Origin: Chloroflexota bacterium
Lineage (GTDB): Bacteria > Chloroflexota > UBA6077 > FW602-bin22 > CADDYW01
Reading direction: 5' to 3'
DNA length: 64,000 bases
NCBI GenBank assembly: GCA_021324795.1
Contig: JAJPIK010000054.1
Coordinates: 1-64,000, forward strand
Under the pieces are notes generated by a model. The model saw only the letters and a program-made list of their open reading frames with translations. It ran no database searches and was not told the origin of the DNA. Of the stretch, positions 60,112 to 64,000 are shown one piece after another (the stretch's first letter is position 1; every line of letters starts with the position of its first letter). Position numbers and translations under genes: made by a program.

Positions 60112-61823
60112 TATCTCTCCTCGGAACCCTCGTCCGTTACGCTCCGAACCCGCGCTCCGAGCGAGACGGCGGCTTTGATGAGCGGATCATCCATTACCGC
60201 TCGCAACGGATCCACTGTGCTGAGAGCATCGCGGGTAATGGCAGTACATTCGACCCGCACACGCTGTCTAAGCACCCGATGGATCGTGTCTTCGACGATC
60301 GCTCGGTTTTTCTGCTCCTCGATCTTTTGACGGTGAAAATCATACGGAAAGCCAAGCACGACGGTCGAGCCGTCACCACGAACCGGTCGCGCTTCCCGTA
60401 AGAGAGCCTGTACCGACCGGTTGATCGTTCCGCACGCTTCGAGAATCTCATTCCACCGTCGAGATGCCTCCAGCCAAAGTATACCAACTTCGGATGGTTC
60501 ACTACCAGGCGAGCTAGCAACGTCGTGGGCAATGTGGACGCTTACCGCAGCCGCGCCAGCCACCTCAGCTTCCGGACTTGCAGTCGCCGGCGGCGTCGCG
60601 GCAGAAACGACTTTCGCCGGGGTTACTGTCTCATCACGATCATCACGCCAGATCGGCGTTGCTGGGCGATTGATCGAGAGAGTAGCTGACGTATTGCTTG
60701 GCTCGACACTACCGACAATAGCTGGCGTCGTCCCTCTCTGCAAAAGCTGGGCAGCCTCGACTACGCCCATCTCCAACGGAAGCTGCGGTCGCAAGCCGTT
60801 TCGGAGGGCAGGACCAGGCGTGAAAAGGCGAATCAGAGCAACGATCTGATCCGGGCTGAAATATTGGGCGACGAGGCGCAATCGATTCAGGTCACCTTCG
60901 GTCAGATCGAGGAGGTCGGCGAGAGAGTTCGACGTCCGCAGCAAGAGTAAACTGCGCAGAGATTCGACAATGTCAAGTGCAAACTGCCGTGGATCGGTTC
61001 CCTGCGCGATAATCCGATCTACCTGACGGAGCACCAACTCGACGTCCAGGCGAGCCAATGCCTCTAACAGCTCGGTCGCGGCCTCCGGGCCGGCTGTCCC
61101 CAGAATTGCTCTCGTCGCGGCCACGGTCGGCTGCAGCCCGGCAAAGCTAACGATCTGATCAAGTGCACTTTCCGCGTCGCGCAGGCTTCCCCCCGCCGTG
61201 CGCGCCAGGAGGTCGAGGACGCCTGCCTCGGGCTTGATGCCTTCCTGTTGACAGACGTAGGCTAACCGCGACACCGCATCGGCTAGCTTGATCCGCCGAA
61301 AATCCAACCGCTGGCAGCGCGAGAGCACAGTTTCCGGCAGACGCTGCGCCTCGGTCGTCACCAAGACGAAGACGGTGTTGGGCGGAGGCTCTTCGAGCGT
61401 CTTCAACAGGGCGTTGAAGGCATCGACAGTAAGCATGTGGGCTTCGTCGAGGATGTAGAACTTAGACTTCGCCGACGCGGGAGCCAAGCCAACTTTCTCA
61501 CGAATACCCCGAATCTCGTCAATGCCACGGTTCGACGCCGCATCGATCTCGAGCACGTCGATCGCCCGGCCATCCTGAATTGCCTGGCAGATTTCGCAAG
61601 TGCTGCACGGCTCACCGTCGTTGACGTTGGGGCAGTTGACGGCTTTCGCCAGGATGCGCGCCGCCGACGTCTTCCCGACCCCGCGTGGACCACAGAAGAC
61701 GTAGGCATGGGCAATGCGATTCGTCCGCACAGCGTTGCGCAAGGTTCGAGCAACATGCTCCTGGCCGACCAGGTCCGCGAAACGCTGCGAGCGCCACTTT
61801 CGGTAAAATGCTTGTGCGGTCAC
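60111..61823 (-). CDS. dnaX: DNA polymerase III subunit gamma/tau
   Basis: Clamp-loader ATPase of the replisome, 570 residues. YRKWRSQRFADLVGQEHV opening, Walker A GPRGVGKTSAARILAKAVNC, a zinc module C-x8-C-x2-C-x2-C (NCPNVNDGEPCSTCEIC), Walker B YILDEAHML, and SRCQRLDFRRI sensor 2 region. Domain III ends near 370; an Ala/Pro/Thr linker and a tau-like C-terminal domain follow (about 460-565). GTG start 1 nt after the rbsK stop. No obvious slippery sequence for a gamma form was found by eye. Confidence 0.95.
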   Translation of the reverse strand: MTAQAFYRKWRSQRFADLVGQEHVARTLRNAVRTNRIAHAYVFCGPRGVGKTSAARILAKAVNCPNVNDGEPCSTCEICQAIQDGRAIDVLEIDAASNRGIDEIRGIREKVGLAPASAKSKFYILDEAHMLTVDAFNALLKTLEEPPPNTVFVLVTTEAQRLPETVLSRCQRLDFRRIKLADAVSRLAYVCQQEGIKPEAGVLDLLARTAGGSLRDAESALDQIVSFAGLQPTVAATRAILGTAGPEAATELLEALARLDVELVLRQVDRIIAQGTDPRQFALDIVESLRSLLLLRTSNSLADLLDLTEGDLNRLRLVAQYFSPDQIVALIRLFTPGPALRNGLRPQLPLEMGVVEAAQLLQRGTTPAIVGSVEPSNTSATLSINRPATPIWRDDRDETVTPAKVVSAATPPATASPEAEVAGAAAVSVHIAHDVASSPGSEPSEVGILWLEASRRWNEILEACGTINRSVQALLREARPVRGDGSTVVLGFPYDFHRQKIEEQKNRAIVEDTIHRVLRQRVRVECTAITRDALSTVDPLRAVMDDPLIKAAVSLGARVRSVTDEGSEER

Positions 61824-61824
61824 A

Positions 61825-62787
61825 TTATCCGCCGTTTCGCCCAGGTTCAGTGGTCACCGGATCGCTTGCGAGATATGCCCAGACCTCTTTGTCGGTTGGC
61901 AGCGACGGCTGTGCGCCAATCTTGGTCGCCGTCAAGGCGCCAGCCCCACTCGCGTAGCGCAACGTCCGTTCCACCGGCCAATTTCGCGCGAGGCCAACGC
62001 TCAAAGCTGCGCTGAAGGCATCACCGGCCGCGGTCGCATCTACCGCAGCGACGGGGAGAGCCGGCAGATTGATGATCTGCCCCTCGCAAACCGCGATCGC
62101 CCCCTGCTCGCCGCGCGTGACCACCACCCACGTCGGTCCACGAGCCAGCAGTTGGCGCGCGGCCTGGATGGCCGAACTCGGATCGACAACTGGGAACCCG
62201 ACGAGCGCAGTCGCTTCGCTTTCGTTGGGAGTCAGCCAATCGACCAGAGCCAAGACATCGTCGGGAACGACGGCGGCCGGGGCAGGATTCAGGACGGTTG
62301 TCAGACCATGCTCCTTGCCGAGGGTAAGCGCCGTGCGAACCGTGGTGATCGGAATCTCTAACTGGGTCAAGAGGACCCGGGCCGAAGCAATCTTTTGCCT
62401 GGCCAGATCGACGTCCACCGCAGATAAACGCCGATTCGCTCCGGGGGCCACGCTGATCATATTTTGCCCTGATCGATCCACCAAGATGAGGGCTACGCCG
62501 GTTGGCGTCTCAGGATCAATGGCGATCCAAGAAACGTCAAGACCTTCCCGGACGAAATTATCGAGTGTTTGCTTTCCCGGCCCATCGTCGCCTACCCGCG
62601 CCACGAAGGTGACCTGAGCACCAAGACGGTGGGCGGCGATCGCCTGATTCGCCCCTTTTCCGCCGCCCGCCGAGACGAACTCACCACCGGTCACCGTCTC
62701 ACCGGGTCGCGGCAGACGCTCCGACTGGATAATCATATCAATGTTCGCCGAGCCAACGATCGCGACTCGGGGCCGGACCTCGATCAT
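61825..62787 (-). CDS. rbsK: Ribokinase (PfkB family)
   Basis: Phosphorylates ribose or a related sugar, 320 residues from ATG 62787. VAIVGSANIDMIIQSERLPRPGETVTGGEFVSAGGGKGANQAIAAHRLG is the typical N-terminus, and DATAAGDAFSAALSVGLARN holds the catalytic Asp. AGGTG lies about 8 nt before the ATG; a longer frame to 62877 lacks the family start. It lies directly upstream of dnaX by 1 nt, an unusual operon partner. Other PfkB substrates cannot be excluded. Confidence 0.92.
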   Translation of the reverse strand: MIEVRPRVAIVGSANIDMIIQSERLPRPGETVTGGEFVSAGGGKGANQAIAAHRLGAQVTFVARVGDDGPGKQTLDNFVREGLDVSWIAIDPETPTGVALILVDRSGQNMISVAPGANRRLSAVDVDLARQKIASARVLLTQLEIPITTVRTALTLGKEHGLTTVLNPAPAAVVPDDVLALVDWLTPNESEATALVGFPVVDPSSAIQAARQLLARGPTWVVVTRGEQGAIAVCEGQIINLPALPVAAVDATAAGDAFSAALSVGLARNWPVERTLRYASGAGALTATKIGAQPSLPTDKEVWAYLASDPVTTEPGRNGG

Positions 62788-62918
62788 TAAAGCTACACCT
62801 GAAAAAGCACAAGCGACTCCCTGAGCAATGGCCATCAGGTCAAAAGCGGGGACTTTACTCTGCCAACGCGGTGTCAAAGACTATTCTACATCGCACCGGT
62901 CCGTCGCGGCAACGCCTT

Positions 62919-63806
62919 TCAGCCCCCAATTTCGTCACGGCATGCCGACTCCAAACGCTCGGGCCAGGCGTAAACGACAAAACGGTTTGGCCGAAGCAGG
63001 CCAATCAGAGTCATCTGCGCGGCCTGCGCGAGCTCGATCGCAAGTGACGACGGTGCGCCAACTGCAACGAATAGGGAAATCCCGGCCATTGTCGCCTTTT
63101 GCACAAGCTCGAAGGATGCCCGTCCGCTCACCAAGAGAATGTGCTCGCCTAACGGGATCTGTCGCCCGAGCAGCATTCCGCCGATCAGCTTGTCGACGGC
63201 GTTGTGCCGGCCAACGTCCTCGTGAATCAGCATAAGCTGGCCTTGGCGATCGAAGAGACCGGCCGCGTGGACGCCACCCGTGCGGCTGAACGCTGCTTGT
63301 GCTCCGCGTAGCTTCGCTTCCAGACCGAGCAGCAGCGCGGGAGCGATCGTATTGCTAAGCGGAATTGGCTGGACCCGACGCATGACTATCTCCACGCTCG
63401 TCGCCCCACAGAGGCCACAGCTCGACGAGACCGGAAAGCTGCGGGGCGACACCCGGTCAGTAATCGCTGCCGAATCTGACAAACGCACGTCGAGGAGATT
63501 GGGCTGAGGAAAGCCATCACGATCAAGCCCGAAGGCAAAATCGGAAACGTCCTCGGCCGAGCCGATGATACCTTCCGAGAAGAGGAATCCGGCCGCGAGA
63601 AAGCGATCCTGACCAGGCGTCCGCATGATCACCGCGACATCGCGACCATTGACTTGAATTTGCAGTGGCTCTTCAGCGGCGACGTCGTCGACGACAGTCT
63701 GCCAGTGACCATCTTCGTAGCGGTGAACGACCGTCGCGCGAATCCGCGCGGGATCATCGCCGGCCAGCCATGGTCGCTGGTCACGCTCAGCACTCATCTC
63801 GGCCAC
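62919..63806 (-). CDS. fdhD: FdhD formate dehydrogenase sulfurtransferase
   Basis: Transfers sulfur from a cysteine desulfurase to the molybdenum cofactor of formate dehydrogenase, 295 residues. The sulfur-carrying pair lies in SSSCGLCGATS; the segments EEPLQIQVNGRDVAVIMRTPGQDRFLAAGFLFSEGII, TGGVHAAGLFD, HEDVGRHNAVDKLIG, SGRASFELVQKATMAGI and SLAIELAQAAQMTLIGLLR are all typical. No formate dehydrogenase gene is in the window. Start is GTG 63806 or ATG 63797, neither with a strong ribosome-binding site. Confidence 0.94.
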   Translation of the reverse strand: MAEMSAERDQRPWLAGDDPARIRATVVHRYEDGHWQTVVDDVAAEEPLQIQVNGRDVAVIMRTPGQDRFLAAGFLFSEGIIGSAEDVSDFAFGLDRDGFPQPNLLDVRLSDSAAITDRVSPRSFPVSSSCGLCGATSVEIVMRRVQPIPLSNTIAPALLLGLEAKLRGAQAAFSRTGGVHAAGLFDRQGQLMLIHEDVGRHNAVDKLIGGMLLGRQIPLGEHILLVSGRASFELVQKATMAGISLFVAVGAPSSLAIELAQAAQMTLIGLLRPNRFVVYAWPERLESACRDEIGG

Positions 63807-63972
63807 GCTTCGTCTGATCAGCAGGCCAAAGGATCAGATCACTCATCACCCACTCCCGCGACCAGTATAGGTACCTACCGATTGAGGCGTCAACCAATCA
63901 CGAAACACAGGCCATCGGAGAATCGTGAAGGCACTTCTGCGTTATACCCGAAACATCCGGGCGACATGAACG

Positions 63973-63989
63973 TATAATTCATGGGAGGT
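63973..63989 (+). promoter_or_regulatory. -10 hexamer and ribosome-binding site of a gene beyond the right edge
   Basis: TATAAT (63973-63978) is followed by GGAGGT (63984-63989); a start codon should lie just past 64000. It is divergent from fdhD. No -35 is evident. The rest of the gap from 63807 shows no gene. Confidence 0.45.
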
Positions 63990-64000
63990 CCAATACCCAT

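Noticed and set aside
1..64000. CRISPR arrays, insertion sequences, prophage genes, rRNA, tmRNA or RNase P RNA
   Set aside because: No regularly spaced direct repeats, transposase or phage genes were seen, and the conserved cores of these RNAs were not found by eye.

Overview
The window is a chromosomal segment, moderately GC-rich by eye, from a bacterium whose gene families and intergenic repeats look most like the Chloroflexota (Thermomicrobia/Ktedonobacteria-type lineages). That placement is inference: it rests on the membrane-anchored MurF-like ligase, the bacterial HerA-NurA-Mre11-Rad50 operon, the GAF histidine kinase/OmpR pair, lipobox lipoproteins with no outer-membrane genes, and small palindromic intergenic repeats. 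I see no insertion sequence, prophage, CRISPR array or rRNA. One tRNA (Gln, UUG) is present. Most genes are housekeeping or pathway genes, so this is core chromosome.

Layout. 1-13.8 kb is a DNA-repair block: an XPB-type helicase, a DUF4267-like membrane protein, a ROK sugar kinase, then a tight five-gene operon sbcD-sbcC-nurA-(HAS-barrel-like protein)-herA. The oppositely oriented yebC-ruvC-ruvA operon converges on it. 14-25 kb holds a secreted six-hairpin glycosidase-like lipoprotein, an orphan sugar-binding lipoprotein, a YesL/DUF624 membrane protein, an SRPBCC protein, a Cof-type HAD phosphatase with no normal start codon, a two-component system and an M32 carboxypeptidase. 25-29 kb is a cell-wall operon (alpha/beta hydrolase, MurF-like ligase, Ddl). 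29-38 kb carries two SDR oxidoreductases, folE with a RibD-like reductase, tRNA-Gln, a soluble histidine kinase, a histidine-rich membrane protein, a MoxR ATPase, a NUDIX hydrolase, dcd and a SIMPL lipoprotein. 38-41 kb is an iron module: an FTR1 permease with a duplicated extracytoplasmic domain, divergent from a Fur-family regulator, with iron-box-like palindromes between them.

41-53 kb has nadE, gamma-glutamyltransferase, glnA, an AmaP-like protein, pyrG, rho, an MBL-fold protein and purB; pyrG, rho and purB have long, foldable leaders. 52.5-56.3 kb is a Gld-type ABC exporter cassette (ATPase, permease, GldG-like, DUF4340). 56.6-59.7 kb carries two small proteins, trxB, rph and a DedA protein. 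59.8-63.8 kb, on the minus strand, is fdhD-rbsK-dnaX-ybaB, separated from dedA by a perfect 70-bp palindrome. A promoter and ribosome-binding site at the right edge point to a gene starting just outside.

How the genes work together: the clearest system is DNA double-strand-end processing (Mre11/Rad50 plus HerA/NurA with an extra HAS-barrel-like subunit), beside RuvA/RuvC branch processing and an XPB helicase. Several genes (M32 peptidase, rph, nadE, SRPBCC) have a -10-like hexamer only 8-10 nt before the start codon, suggesting near-leaderless mRNAs. All functional calls are from sequence reading only; no database search was possible.
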